Notes: a model not told the origin generated them from the sequence alone. Positions 50,594 to 60,174 are shown, counted from the first letter of the stretch. The stretch: DNA of 64,000 nucleotides from Pseudomonadales bacterium (GCA_028281005.1 JANQKS010000018.1:104134-168133); one strand, 5' to 3'. Program-made: numbers and translations.

Positions 50594-52405
50594 ATGAGCG
50601 AAGCGGATAGCCCCCTAGAACCATTCAAGCGCGCCACAACCGCGACCATGCGGGCGTTGGCTGAGGACGATGAACTTGAGGTCAGTTTTGGCCCCGGGGC
50701 GCCGTCTGCGCGGGGTAATCGCATACGGGTGCCGTTACCGTCCATGGGCAGCAGCGACGACGAAATTAACGCGGTACGCGGTGTCGGGGATCAGTTTGCC
50801 TTGACCTTGCGTCACCATGACGACCGTTTGCACGCGCAGTTTGCGCCTCAGGGTGGGCCGGCGCAGGAAATGTTCCAGTGGATCGAAGAGGCGCGCGTTG
50901 CCGCCATTGGCAGCCAGCGTATGGAAGGGGTCGCAAAAAACCTCGACGCCCATTTGGAAAGCCAATGCCAGCAGGCGGCCTTTGACACCATCACCGCGGA
51001 AACCGAAGCGCCGTTGTCAGTTGCCGTTGGGTTGCTTGTCAGGCAAGAACTGACCGGACGCGAGCTACCACCCAGCGCAGAAAACGTGGTGCGCTTCTGG
51101 CGTGATCATGTTGAGACCCATGCCGGCGAACACATCCGTGAGTTGAAAACCACGATAGGTGACCAGGCAGCATTTGCGGCCATGTGTCGGGCCATCATTG
51201 CCGACCTAGGGTTAGCCGCTGATCTTGATCAGCCGCCGGAAGGTGACACCAACCAAGACGACATCGAGACCATGGACGAGTCGCAAGACGCTGAGTCCGA
51301 TTTTTCACCTGAAGATGTGGTGATGGACGATGAATCCATGGGTGATGAGAACGTCGACGGTGACGCCACCATGGTCGAGATGGACGCCGACATGGACATG
51401 GACGAAGCCGGCGCGGAGATGGACCCGGACGAAGCGCCGGCACCGATGCCGGATGAAGCGGGCCGTATCGACAAAGACTTCAACTACGCCGCCTTCACTG
51501 AGCAATTTGACGAAACCATCCGCGCGAAAGAACTGTGTGATGCTGAAGAAATGGGGCGCCTACGCCAATTGCTCGACCAACAGTTGGTGTCGCTACAGCA
51601 CACCACCTCCAAACTGGCCAACCGCCTGCAGCGTAAACTCATGGCCAAACAAAATCGCACCTGGGAATTTGACCTCGAAGAAGGGGTATTGGACGCCGCG
51701 CGTTTAACCCAAGTGGTGGTGGACCCGGTGAACCCGCTGGCATTTAAACAAGAAAAAGAAATGCAGTTCCGCGACACCGTGGTGACGCTGTTGATTGACA
51801 GCTCCGGCTCTATGCGTGGCCGCTCCATTACCATTGCGGCCATGTGTGCGGACATTCTCGGTCGCACACTGGAACGTTGTTCGGTGAAAGTGGAAATCCT
51901 CGGCTTCACCACCCGCGCCTGGCGCGGTGGGCAATCCCGCGAGAAGTGGATTAATGAAGGTAAGCCGTCCAACCCCGGCCGCCTCAATGACCTGCGCCAC
52001 ATCGTTTATAAATCTGCCGACGACACCTGGGCGCGCACCAAACGAAATCTCGGTTTGATGATGCGCGAAGAGTTGCTGAAAGAGAACATCGACGGCGAGG
52101 CGCTGATATGGGCACACAACCGCATTGTGACCCGCACCGAAGATCGCAAAATCCTGATGGTGATCTCAGACGGCTTGCCGGTGGACAACTCCACGCTGTT
52201 GGTGAACCCCAGTAACTATCTGGAACAACATCTGAAGTACGCTATTGAAATGATTGAAAAGCACTCGCCGGTGCAGCTGGTGGCGATTGGTATTGGTCAT
52301 GATGTGACGCACCACTATAAGCGTGCGGTGACCATTACGGATGCGGAGCAGCTGGGCGGTGCCATGACGGATCAGCTGGCGGACTTGTTTGATATTCAGA
52401 ACTAG
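50594..52405 (+). CDS. cobT: CobT-type protein with C-terminal VWA domain
   Basis: The start is ATG 50594 (603 residues); an in-frame TTG at 50579 is less likely. An N-terminal helical domain (about 1-210) is followed by a strongly acidic, Met/Asp-rich linker (about 215-300), then a VWA domain with an intact MIDAS motif [10 protein letters not shown] starting near 401 and SDGLPVDNS near 530. CobT bridges the AAA+ ring of CobS to the chelatase subunit. The order cobS-cobT is typical. Confidence 0.88.
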   Translation: MSEADSPLEPFKRATTATMRALAEDDELEVSFGPGAPSARGNRIRVPLPSMGSSDDEINAVRGVGDQFALTLRHHDDRLHAQFAPQGGPAQEMFQWIEEARVAAIGSQRMEGVAKNLDAHLESQCQQAAFDTITAETEAPLSVAVGLLVRQELTGRELPPSAENVVRFWRDHVETHAGEHIRELKTTIGDQAAFAAMCRAIIADLGLAADLDQPPEGDTNQDDIETMDESQDAESDFSPEDVVMDDESMGDENVDGDATMVEMDADMDMDEAGAEMDPDEAPAPMPDEAGRIDKDFNYAAFTEQFDETIRAKELCDAEEMGRLRQLLDQQLVSLQHTTSKLANRLQRKLMAKQNRTWEFDLEEGVLDAARLTQVVVDPVNPLAFKQEKEMQFRDTVVTLLIDSSGSMRGRSITIAAMCADILGRTLERCSVKVEILGFTTRAWRGGQSREKWINEGKPSNPGRLNDLRHIVYKSADDTWARTKRNLGLMMREELLKENIDGEALIWAHNRIVTRTEDRKILMVISDGLPVDNSTLLVNPSNYLEQHLKYAIEMIEKHSPVQLVAIGIGHDVTHHYKRAVTITDAEQLGGAMTDQLADLFDIQN

Positions 52406-52426
52406 AAACTTGGTAGCTGCCAGAGT

Positions 52427-52614
52427 CGATTAGAGGTGCGCGGTCTACGCACAATCAGGCCGCGTTTAGCCGCAACGGCTCAGGAGGGGACCACGAAGTG
52501 GTGCCGAGGATTGTTTGAATCCCAAATTTTGCGAAGCAAAATTGGTTGAGTTCCGCAGGCACCGAGTGAGCCGTGGAGGCTGCGGTCCGTGCGTAGACCG
52601 CGCACCTCTGATCG
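52427..52614. repeat. nested palindromic element downstream of cobT
   Basis: Outer arms 52427-52452 and 52589-52614 are inverted copies with one mismatch in 26. Inside lie ACGGCTCA (52475-52482)/TGAGCCGT (52567-52574), GGTGCC (52500-52505)/GGCACC (52558-52563), CCACGAAGTGG (52491-52501) and a hairpin around TTTTGCGAAGCAAAA. No frame of note is present. It could be a mobile palindromic repeat or a highly structured RNA; I do not recognise the family. Confidence 0.7.
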
Positions 52615-52632
52615 GCTCGACGGGTGTCGGTT

Positions 52633-52920
52633 TTACCGCGTTACCGCCTTCATGCGCTTAACCTCCGGCGGTCCGCCCATCTTGCCTTTGAAGCCGGCGC
52701 CGGCTGCGGCGAAGTGTTCAGACTTGCCGTGAGCGTCCAGTGCCGCTTCGTCCTGGTATAACTCCAGTACCCAGTATGCACCGTCGTCGTCTTTGCACAG
52801 TTGGTACATCAGGCAGCCCGGCTCGTTGGCTTTAACCGCGTCCATTAGATCCAGAAAGACGCCTTCAAATTCTTCAGCGGCTTCAGGTTTGACGTTTAGC
52901 TTTGCAGTGACTCCAATCAT
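52633..52920 (-). CDS. ABM-domain (antibiotic biosynthesis monooxygenase-like) protein
   Basis: The start is ATG 52920, with AGAGGA 5 bases upstream; the frame extends to 53247 but that part overlaps the divergent Nudix gene. The 95-residue ferredoxin-like protein reads MIGVTAKLNVKPEAAEEFEG, EPGCLMYQLCKDDDGAYWVLELYQDEAALDAHGKSEHF, the ABM pattern. Such small dimers act as cofactor-free monooxygenases or quinone/haem-handling proteins; its substrate is unknown. Confidence 0.88.
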   Translation of the reverse strand: MIGVTAKLNVKPEAAEEFEGVFLDLMDAVKANEPGCLMYQLCKDDDGAYWVLELYQDEAALDAHGKSEHFAAAGAGFKGKMGGPPEVKRMKAVTR

Positions 52921-53013
52921 AATTCCTCTTTTACTCTCTCTACGTTTTACTTTGACTACTTTGTCCGCCCAAAAGGCTTGAGGCAGCAGAGCATAAGGAG
53001 GATAAGGAAGGAT

Positions 53014-53553
53014 ATGCATCGGCGCAATTTGTTGAGACAACTTAATGACTATGTTCAGAGGTTTCCCGAAGAGCAGGCTATTGTTGAGCGCTTTGTCGAA
53101 TTGGTGGATGAAGAGCCGCGCTGTTATGAACGAGATTGCTGGCGCGGTCATATCACCGGCTCGGCATGGTTGCTGGACCCGGCCGGTGAGTCGTTGTTGT
53201 TGACCCATCATAAGAAACTCGACATCTGGGTGCAGTTGGGTGGCCACAGTGACGGAGATCCTGATACTCGTACGGTGGCAATCAAAGAGGCGCAGGAAGA
53301 ATCCGGCCTGGCGGTTGAGTTGCTGGGGGACGCCATATTAGACATCGACATCCACGAGATCCCGGCGCGCAAAAACGACCCGGCCCACTTCCATTTTGAT
53401 GTGCGCTTCGCGATGGCGGCAGCCACGCGAGATTTTTCCGTGAGCGATGAATCCCATGCATTGGCGTGGGTGCGGCTGATGGAGTTGGAACGTTATACCC
53501 GGGAAGCATCGATCCTGCGCATGCGTCGTAAGTGGTTGGAGTGGCGTGTTTAG
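53014..53553 (+). CDS. Nudix hydrolase
   Basis: The start is ATG 53014, with AAGGAAGGAT upstream; the frame is open from 52978 through a purine-rich leader. The 179-residue product has a Nudix box at about 76-99. The metal-binding part KEAQEESGL is intact, with Lys for the usual Arg, but the upstream Glu position of the consensus is Pro (SDGDPDTRTV). FHFDVRFAM and HALAWV follow as in ADP-ribose or dNTP-type members. The substrate is unknown. Confidence 0.88.
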   Translation: MHRRNLLRQLNDYVQRFPEEQAIVERFVELVDEEPRCYERDCWRGHITGSAWLLDPAGESLLLTHHKKLDIWVQLGGHSDGDPDTRTVAIKEAQEESGLAVELLGDAILDIDIHEIPARKNDPAHFHFDVRFAMAAATRDFSVSDESHALAWVRLMELERYTREASILRMRRKWLEWRV

Positions 53554-53601
53554 GGGCCACCCAAGCCGATCTGCTATGTCGGACAGCTTTGAATAAAGCG
53601 T

Positions 53602-53630
53602 TTGACAATGCTGCGCGTCTTCCGTAGATA
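53602..53630 (+). promoter_or_regulatory. candidate promoter of TonB receptor 1
   Basis: TTGACA (53602-53607), 17 bp, TAGATA (53625-53630). The -10 is weak but the position matches the promoters of the two following receptors. It leaves a leader of about 205 nt before the ATG at 53843. In that leader CTTCA (53818-53822) can pair with TGAAG (53838-53842), enclosing the GGGGAGGG ribosome site. Confidence 0.45.
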
Positions 53631-53842
53631 TAGGGTCGAAGGGTTTAAGACAACTCAAATTCGGCCGCTTGTATGAGCAGCCGGGACGTTGTCTGAAGTC
53701 GGCTAGCAGTAAGCTAGTAGTCGGGCTGGATGGCACAAGTGGGGAACTCGATGCTATTCGGTAGAAGCTTGTATTTAGTACGAGACATGATTCCGACATA
53801 ACTCTTAGCAAGTGGTCTTCATCGCCTTGGGGAGGGTGAAGT

Positions 53843-56773
53843 ATGACCATTCCAATCAGGAAACTTGTTTCCTTTTTCTCATTGTTTGTCCTGCTGTTTT
53901 CTTTTGTGTTGTGGAGTAGCGCTGCCAGCGCGGAATCCGCGGAGGAGAGGCGGCGTATTGAAGAAGTGTTAGTCACCGCTGAGCGGCGCGAAGCTTCTAT
54001 CAGTGACACTTCAATTTCCATTACTGCGTTTACCGGAGAATTTATTGAGGACTTCGGTATCCGCAACCAGGAAGACTTACAAAACCTGGTACCCGCTGCG
54101 GTCATCGAACCATACGACATGGCCATCCGCGGGGTGGGCCGGAACTTCCGTTCGCTAGGCGGTGACCCGGGGATTGCCACCTATCTGAATGGCGTTTATT
54201 CGGAAGACTTTGGTATTGCCTCTACCGAAGGCGGCTTGTTTGACATAGAACGGATTGAGTTCCTACGCGGACCGCAAGGTACGTTATACGGCCGCAACGC
54301 AATTGGCGGGGCGGTGAACTTTATCAACAAGCTGCCTAGCGAGGAATTTGAGGGTGAAATGCGGGTGGTGGCTGGCGCCTACGATCTCAAAGAGATGTAT
54401 GGCGTGATTTCCGGGCCGATCATCAAAAACCTTTTGCAAGCCCGTTTCACCGGCGTTAAACGTACGCGCGATGGTTATTACGACGATTTGTCGGGAAACA
54501 CCGACCCGGGCAACTACGGCGATGAAAACTACGCACTGTCCCTGCGTTTTACACCCACGGATAAGCTGGAATTTAACATGCGCGCCAACGAGCGGTCTTA
54601 CGCCCGCATGATGGGTGGTGCCGACGCCGCCGGTATCATTAATCTGAACGAAAATGAAGGGTTTACCCGCGACACCGAAACCTACGCCATAGGCTATCGG
54701 GCGGTGGACACCAGCATCATGTGCCCAGATATGTTCACGCGCACCGCCGCGGTGGATGCGCCGGGAGTGCAGGGTGGCATTGGCTGTATGGTGGCCGGCA
54801 TGCCGACTTTTGAATTCACCAACCCCAATGACGGCAACACGATTACTGCCCAACGTATTGTGGCGGGTGTTGACCGCAGTTTTGCGGGTACCTTAGATCA
54901 TCCGAACTGGGCATACGGCGCAGATGAATCGCGGCAGAGATTAATCGGTGTGGACGATATAGAAGGTGATGACTTAGAAACCGATACCAACGGTCAACAG
55001 GACGAGTTCTTTGACCAGCAGGCCGTGTCGTTTGATGCGGTCTGGGATGTTACCGAGAAATTCTCGCTCAAATACATCTTCGGTTATACCGATTACTTCT
55101 ACGACCGCACCAGTGACGTCGATCTCACCAGCAGCACCATTATGGATAACACGTTCTACGTAGAGCAGGAAACTGAGTACGTTTCCCATGAAGTGCAGTT
55201 TTTCTACGATCCGACGGAAGCGCTGTCTATCACGGCTGGCTTGTTTGCGTATGATGCAAAAATCAGTCAGCGGGCGGACTATCACGATTTTAACTGCCGT
55301 AACAATCCCGACTGCGGCGCGCGGTATGCGGAAGATTTCCCGTATGACGTGTTTGATTTGGCCGGGGCGCTCCCCCCCAAAGTGGATTTGTTCACCGCCC
55401 GCGCTTCCAGCAATTTGCAGAAGAAAGGCGAAGCTCTAGCGCCAGGATGTTTGACGGGTGCTGCAGTCGGGGCGCCAGACCAGCTGGATATCTTCTGCTT
55501 TGGCCAGTGGGAGGGTGACGATGGTGACCGCATCAACTCAGGCCCCCAAACCGCGGGCACCAACTTGGAATATGAAACTCGCACGGAACGTTATGCCTAC
55601 GCTGCGTTTGGCCAAGCCACTTATACTTTCAATGAACAGTGGGCCTTGACTCTGGGGTTGCGTTGGGCGCGTGACCAGCTGCACGGGGAAGAGAACGTCT
55701 TCTACTACAGCGAAGCGGACATCATCCCCCTCGGCTTTGACGGTGCCACGGGTACACAATGTGCGGCAGGCAGTGCTACTTGCACATCGAGCCTGGCGGC
55801 CGTCAACCAAGCGCTGGGTTGGTTGGGTGATGATGGCGAAATCCTCAATCCACAACGCCTGCTGGTGGGCGGCTTCCCGGCCAGCACTTCGCTGTGGCGG
55901 GAGTTGGACGAAAACACCGAAGACATGACCTGGCGTTTTAACCTGGATTGGACGCCTACCGCTGACGACTTAATTTACTTGTCAGCCACCAAAGGTTTAC
56001 GTTCCGGCGGGTTTAACCTGGTGTTCTTCAGCAGCAATTCCATCTTTGAACCGGAGGAATTGGTCGCTTATGAATTGGGTTACAAAGGCACCTTCCTCGA
56101 TGGTCAGCTGCAACTCAATGGTGCGGTCTATTTCTACGACTACGAAAACGTGCACACCTTTGCCAACGGCGAGGCGTTCTCTGGCGGTTTCACCACCAAC
56201 GTAGTGGCGGTGCCTGAAGCTGAAATGATTGGGGTCGACTGGGATCTCACTTGGCTGGCCACGGACAACATCACCGTTGGTGCGCACTTCTCCTATACGG
56301 GGACCGAATACACGTCTGATATGTTTGTCATTGACCCTAATGATCCGGCGCGTCCTGAATCGCTATTTAACGCCGGTAATACGTTAATCAACATAAAAGG
56401 TAATCAGATGATTCGTGTGCCGGAGAAAAAAGGTGGTGCGTGGGCTCAATACGCCTGGCCCCTGGGTGACAGTGGCCGGTTGGAGTTCTTGTTAAATTAC
56501 TCTTATATCGATCAGGTCTATTTCTCGGTCTTTGAGCGTGAAGACCAGTCCGCGCCGAGTTATGAGCGCTTGGACTTCCGCGCTACATGGACCAGTGCAG
56601 ATGAGTCTTGGATGGTGTCCGCCTTTGTTAACAACATTATGGACGAGATTGGCATTCGCCAGATTGAACAGTATTTTGCCACCGAGCCGAATCTGTATCG
56701 TCGGACAGGCACACCGACAGACCCGCGCCTGGTCGGATTTGAGATTCGCAAGAAGTTCGGCGCTTTCCGATAG
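53843..56773 (+). CDS. TonB-dependent outer-membrane receptor 1
   Basis: The 976-residue protein has a signal peptide (about 1-30), a TonB-box-like segment IEEVLVTAERRE at 39-50, a plug domain (about 55-170: TSISITAFTGEFIEDFGIRNQEDLQNLVPAAV, RGPQGTLYGRNAIGGAVNFI) and a 22-strand-type barrel ending in FEIRKKFGAFR. It imports an unknown ligand using the proton-motive force via TonB. The plug is closely similar to those of the next two receptors, while barrel loops differ. There is a GGGGAGGG ribosome site. No ligand-specific gene is adjacent. Confidence 0.93.
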   Translation: MTIPIRKLVSFFSLFVLLFSFVLWSSAASAESAEERRRIEEVLVTAERREASISDTSISITAFTGEFIEDFGIRNQEDLQNLVPAAVIEPYDMAIRGVGRNFRSLGGDPGIATYLNGVYSEDFGIASTEGGLFDIERIEFLRGPQGTLYGRNAIGGAVNFINKLPSEEFEGEMRVVAGAYDLKEMYGVISGPIIKNLLQARFTGVKRTRDGYYDDLSGNTDPGNYGDENYALSLRFTPTDKLEFNMRANERSYARMMGGADAAGIINLNENEGFTRDTETYAIGYRAVDTSIMCPDMFTRTAAVDAPGVQGGIGCMVAGMPTFEFTNPNDGNTITAQRIVAGVDRSFAGTLDHPNWAYGADESRQRLIGVDDIEGDDLETDTNGQQDEFFDQQAVSFDAVWDVTEKFSLKYIFGYTDYFYDRTSDVDLTSSTIMDNTFYVEQETEYVSHEVQFFYDPTEALSITAGLFAYDAKISQRADYHDFNCRNNPDCGARYAEDFPYDVFDLAGALPPKVDLFTARASSNLQKKGEALAPGCLTGAAVGAPDQLDIFCFGQWEGDDGDRINSGPQTAGTNLEYETRTERYAYAAFGQATYTFNEQWALTLGLRWARDQLHGEENVFYYSEADIIPLGFDGATGTQCAAGSATCTSSLAAVNQALGWLGDDGEILNPQRLLVGGFPASTSLWRELDENTEDMTWRFNLDWTPTADDLIYLSATKGLRSGGFNLVFFSSNSIFEPEELVAYELGYKGTFLDGQLQLNGAVYFYDYENVHTFANGEAFSGGFTTNVVAVPEAEMIGVDWDLTWLATDNITVGAHFSYTGTEYTSDMFVIDPNDPARPESLFNAGNTLINIKGNQMIRVPEKKGGAWAQYAWPLGDSGRLEFLLNYSYIDQVYFSVFEREDQSAPSYERLDFRATWTSADESWMVSAFVNNIMDEIGIRQIEQYFATEPNLYRRTGTPTDPRLVGFEIRKKFGAFR

Positions 56774-56797
56774 GGTGGCGGGAACCGCGTAAAACTT

Positions 56798-56825
56798 TGA
56801 CCTCTCAGCGCAAGCTGAGGGGTCA
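56798..56825 (+). terminator. GCAA-tetraloop hairpin after TonB receptor 1
   Basis: TGACCTCTCAGC and GCTGAGGGGTCA form a 12-bp stem (one G-T pair) closed by a GCAA tetraloop, 25 bp after the stop. No T-tract follows, so it may stabilise the 3' end of the mRNA rather than terminate alone. Confidence 0.5.
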
Positions 56826-56835
56826 GAAATTGTTT

Positions 56836-56884
56836 AACGAGCTACTTTTTGCTCGTTGACACGACTCTTTTTCCTCTCTATAAG
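56836..56884 (+). promoter_or_regulatory. promoter of TonB receptor 2 with an inverted repeat over the -35
   Basis: TTGACA (56856-56861)-17 bp-TATAAG (56879-56884) is a near-consensus sigma-70 promoter. The inverted repeat AACGAGC (56836-56842)/GCTCGTT (56851-56857) touches the -35 and is a candidate operator. The leader is about 120 nt. Confidence 0.75.
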
Positions 56885-56927
56885 AGGTGCCGTAGGAACT
56901 AGGCGTCAGTGCTCGGACGGAGGTTGG

Positions 56928-56981
56928 GTGCTGAAAAACGCCGGTTTCTGGGAAGCATATCGCCCCGCAAAGGGGTGGTAG
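56928..56981 (+). CDS. possible 17-codon leader peptide upstream of TonB receptor 2
   Basis: GTG 56928 follows GGAGG by 4 bases and opens MLKNAGFWEAYRPAKGW, stop at 56979. The last codons run over the CCCCGCAAAGGGG hairpin (56963-56975). Ribosomes on it would open that hairpin. This is a weak candidate because of the short spacing and GTG start. Confidence 0.25.
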   Translation: MLKNAGFWEAYRPAKGW

Positions 56982-57010
56982 TGAAAAATATAGTAGTTGG
57001 AGGGGAAACC

Positions 57011-60000
57011 ATGCCTACGCGTTTGCAACGTGTCGGCGGTGCTGTACTGAGCGTATTCCTTCTCGTTCCTGCTTTCACATCTTCTTCTGTATTTGCAGCC
57101 GAAGGGCGACAAATTGAAGAAGTTGTTGTGACCGCAGAACGTAGGGAATCATCGGTTCAAGATACCGCTATTTCTATTACCGCCTTTACCGGCGAATTCA
57201 TTGAAGACTTTGGTCTCCGTAACCAGGAAGACCTGCAAAATTACATCCCGGCCACCACCATTCAGCCTTATGACTTGTCGGTACGAGGGGTCGGCCGACT
57301 GTATCGAGCGCTGGGGGGTGACCCTGGTGTGGCCACCTATTTCGACGGCGCTTATTCCGAAGACTTCGGTATTGCGTCGACTGAGGGTGGTTTGTTCGAC
57401 CTGGAGCGTATTGAAGTGCTGCGCGGTCCGCAGGGTACATTGTATGGCCGTAACGGCATCGGCGGTGCGGTGAACTTCATCAGTAAACGACCGACGGACG
57501 AATTCGAAGGTGAGATAAAAACCATTTTCGGATCATACGAAACCAAAGAAATCTACACCATGCTGTCCGGACCGGTCATTGACGGTTTCATGAATGCTCG
57601 TGTAACTGGCGTTAAGCGCACCCGCGACGGGTTCATGGACGAATTGCATGATGGTACGGATACGCAGGGTAATCGCGTTTCCACCGGCCGCAACCGCGAC
57701 TTGAACAACTACGGTGATGAAAACTATTCACTAACGCTAGAGTTCACACCATCGGATACGCTCAACATTCTGGTCCGAGGAAACGAACGCAGCTATCGAC
57801 GCAACATGTCCGGGGCGCAAGGCGCGGGCTCATTGGTTGTTTCGGAGATGGGTGGTTTGCGCGACCCGGTGACCGGCGGCGAACGTTGGACCAGCGTGCC
57901 TATGTATGGCTGGCGCCAGGTACAAGATCCCAATTTGCCAGGTGCTGCGTTCTGTGCGGATGCGATTGATCGGCAGGTGGCCGATTGCATCGTGCCCACC
58001 GGAATTGTGCCTTACATCAACTCCACAGCCCCAGGATCAATCCAGGGTACGGGTGTGTATGAGTTCAACTTCAACGGCATCACCCGTTATGCGCAACCCA
58101 TTGTGGCTGGCGTAGACAGCCGCGGCGACACGAGTGCGCGTAACAACTATGCGTACAACGCCAACGCAGGCCAAATTGCAAAGCTTGATGCGTCTACTAT
58201 TGGAAACGGCCGCGAATTGCCGGAACTGGAAGGTGACGACATCAAAACCTGGACCAATGGCTTCAATGATGAGTTCTTCGATCATCAGGCAGCTTATGCA
58301 GCGGTTACCTGGGATGTCGCGGAAAATCTAACGATCAAATATATCGGTGGATATACGGATTACTGGTACGACCGTACAACTGAAGATGACCGTACGGGTA
58401 TGCCGAACGACCTGCAGTTTTATGCGGCACAGGAAAATGAAAACTATCAGCACGAGATCCAATTTTTCTGGGATATCAACGAAGACCTGACTGTCACCGC
58501 CGGTTTGTTCGTGTACGAAAACGACATCGACCAGCAATTGGATTTTTATCACACCGATTCCTGGACCAAGTATACGGACAACACCGAAGCCTCAATGTAC
58601 GGTGATCAGGCTGCGGATTATGCCGCGTTCTTCCCGGGTCTAGATGGCAACGGAGCAATGGTGAATCATCGGTCTGCTCAGAACATGTTGAAAGCTGACC
58701 GGAGCCTAAATGACGTCACTCCAGAGACCAGCTTCGGTGGCGCCCTGAAGAGCAGCTATCAGATCAATTCGCTGTGGCAGGGTGACAACTTAGGTACCAC
58801 CGGCCGAGTCGACCACGGTCCGGTCTCGGACGGCACCACATTCATCTGGGATACGGAAAACCGCACCAGCGCGAAGGCCGTGTATTTTCAAGGCGAATGG
58901 CAGCTTAACGACACGTGGGCATTGACTCTCGGTGCGCGGTGGGCAGAGGATAAGAAAGAAGCGGAAGAAAACCTGTTTGGTTATGCGGAAGCGGCGTTGT
59001 TTGTCTTTGATGATGCAACGACGTTGGCCGAATACAACCAAAACATAACGGGTGCTATTGATGCCGATGGGAACATTGTTAACTTTGATACGTTGCGTAC
59101 GCAGGGTGTACCGTTGGCATTCTCGATCTATCGCGAGTTGGAAGAGACCTACGACGACATCACCTGGCGCGTAAACATGGACTTTACCCCCACGGAAGAT
59201 GATCTAATCTACTTCTCCGTAACCACCGGGTATCGAGCTGGCGGCTTCAACCTCGGCTTCAACTCACCTACACCGGAGTATGACAAGGAAGAAATTCTGG
59301 CGTACGAATTGGGCTATAAAGGCCAGTTGTTCGACGGTACCATGCAGATTAACGCGTCGGCGTATTTCTATGAATATGACGGCATAGCGTTGCAGTTCCG
59401 CGAGGAAGGCGGTATTGCCGGTCCCGGTACCTCGGTCACCAATGGTCCTGACGTAGAAACATTGGGATTTGAGACAGATGTGTTGTGGCTGGCTACGGAC
59501 AACCTAACTTTAGGCTTCAACTATAGTTATACCAATACCGAGTACCAAGCCAACTCCGACGCACTGATCATCGATAACTCTAATCCGTTTGCGCCCGTGG
59601 GTGTTTTTACGGAAGCCGAGTTGCAAGTGAATATCGACGGAGAGCCGGTGCCGCGTATTCCGGAAAACAAAGCCACTCTTTGGGCAGAGTACACCTGGAA
59701 TCTGGGCGACAGCGGCAAGCTGATCTTCTTGAGCTCGTTGAACTGGACGGACGAGTTTGCCGCCCGCGGCTCACCGCGTCCGGAAACGCCTCTAACCGTG
59801 GCGCCGGATTACAAGCGTTGGGATTTTCGAGCGACTTGGAACAGCGCAAACGAACAGTGGGGTGTATCTGCCTTTGTTAACAACATCCTCGACGAAGTGG
59901 GTGTGCGCAATATGAATGTGGAAGATCAGAATCAAAACTTCCGCTATACCGTGGAGCCTACGAACCCGCGCATGGCAGGCATCGAACTGCAGTATAAGTT

Positions 60001-60013
60001 CGGCGCGTTCTAG
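57011..60013 (+). CDS. TonB-dependent outer-membrane receptor 2
   Basis: The start is ATG 57011, preceded by TTGGAGGGGA; an upstream in-frame GTG (56909) would run through the leader. The 1000-residue product has a signal peptide (about 1-29), the TonB-box-like QIEEVVVTAERRES, a plug with ISITAFTGEFIEDFGLRNQEDLQNYIPATT and RGPQGTLYGRNGIGGAVNFIS, and a barrel ending in the aromatic QYKFGAF. It is a paralogue of its neighbours with its own promoter and terminator, so it is separately expressed. The ligand is unknown. Confidence 0.93.
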   Translation: MPTRLQRVGGAVLSVFLLVPAFTSSSVFAAEGRQIEEVVVTAERRESSVQDTAISITAFTGEFIEDFGLRNQEDLQNYIPATTIQPYDLSVRGVGRLYRALGGDPGVATYFDGAYSEDFGIASTEGGLFDLERIEVLRGPQGTLYGRNGIGGAVNFISKRPTDEFEGEIKTIFGSYETKEIYTMLSGPVIDGFMNARVTGVKRTRDGFMDELHDGTDTQGNRVSTGRNRDLNNYGDENYSLTLEFTPSDTLNILVRGNERSYRRNMSGAQGAGSLVVSEMGGLRDPVTGGERWTSVPMYGWRQVQDPNLPGAAFCADAIDRQVADCIVPTGIVPYINSTAPGSIQGTGVYEFNFNGITRYAQPIVAGVDSRGDTSARNNYAYNANAGQIAKLDASTIGNGRELPELEGDDIKTWTNGFNDEFFDHQAAYAAVTWDVAENLTIKYIGGYTDYWYDRTTEDDRTGMPNDLQFYAAQENENYQHEIQFFWDINEDLTVTAGLFVYENDIDQQLDFYHTDSWTKYTDNTEASMYGDQAADYAAFFPGLDGNGAMVNHRSAQNMLKADRSLNDVTPETSFGGALKSSYQINSLWQGDNLGTTGRVDHGPVSDGTTFIWDTENRTSAKAVYFQGEWQLNDTWALTLGARWAEDKKEAEENLFGYAEAALFVFDDATTLAEYNQNITGAIDADGNIVNFDTLRTQGVPLAFSIYRELEETYDDITWRVNMDFTPTEDDLIYFSVTTGYRAGGFNLGFNSPTPEYDKEEILAYELGYKGQLFDGTMQINASAYFYEYDGIALQFREEGGIAGPGTSVTNGPDVETLGFETDVLWLATDNLTLGFNYSYTNTEYQANSDALIIDNSNPFAPVGVFTEAELQVNIDGEPVPRIPENKATLWAEYTWNLGDSGKLIFLSSLNWTDEFAARGSPRPETPLTVAPDYKRWDFRATWNSANEQWGVSAFVNNILDEVGVRNMNVEDQNQNFRYTVEPTNPRMAGIELQYKFGAF

Positions 60014-60033
60014 CCCTAGCCCGTTGCAAAATA

Positions 60034-60066
60034 AAGCCCGGCCTCGAAACAGGCCGGGCTTTTTTG
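60034..60066 (+). terminator. rho-independent terminator of TonB receptor 2
   Basis: A perfect 11-bp GC-rich stem (AAGCCCGGCCT/AGGCCGGGCTT) with a CGAAAC loop is followed by a run of T. Confidence 0.95.
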
Positions 60067-60116
60067 TGTCGGATATTGGGTTGCTTCTACAATCCGCGTA
60101 CTCCCGCGAGACAGGA

Positions 60117-60128
60117 ATTGTTAGACAA
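60117..60128. promoter_or_regulatory. ATTGTTAGACAA motif upstream of TonB receptor 3
   Basis: This 12-bp motif lies 17 bp upstream of the -35 box. The same sequence occurs in inverted orientation at 63287-63299 before the RRM gene. It is close to the palindrome ATTGT-TAG-ACAAT. Confidence 0.4.
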
Positions 60129-60145
60129 GCTGTACAAACCGTCCA

Positions 60146-60174
60146 TTGACACCACCTCGGCACCCAACTATAAG
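60146..60174 (+). promoter_or_regulatory. promoter of TonB receptor 3
   Basis: TTGACA (60146-60151)-17 bp-TATAAG (60169-60174), the same boxes and spacing as the promoter of receptor 2. It predicts a leader of about 108 nt. Confidence 0.8.

Noticed and set aside
52427..52614. Integron attC site
   Set aside because: The folded shape is similar, but I find no GTTRRRY/RYYYAAC core sites, no integrase and no cassette array.
53554..53842. Cobalamin or other known riboswitch before TonB receptor 1
   Set aside because: The leader is long, but the conserved B12-box and other riboswitch core sequences I know are not recognisable.
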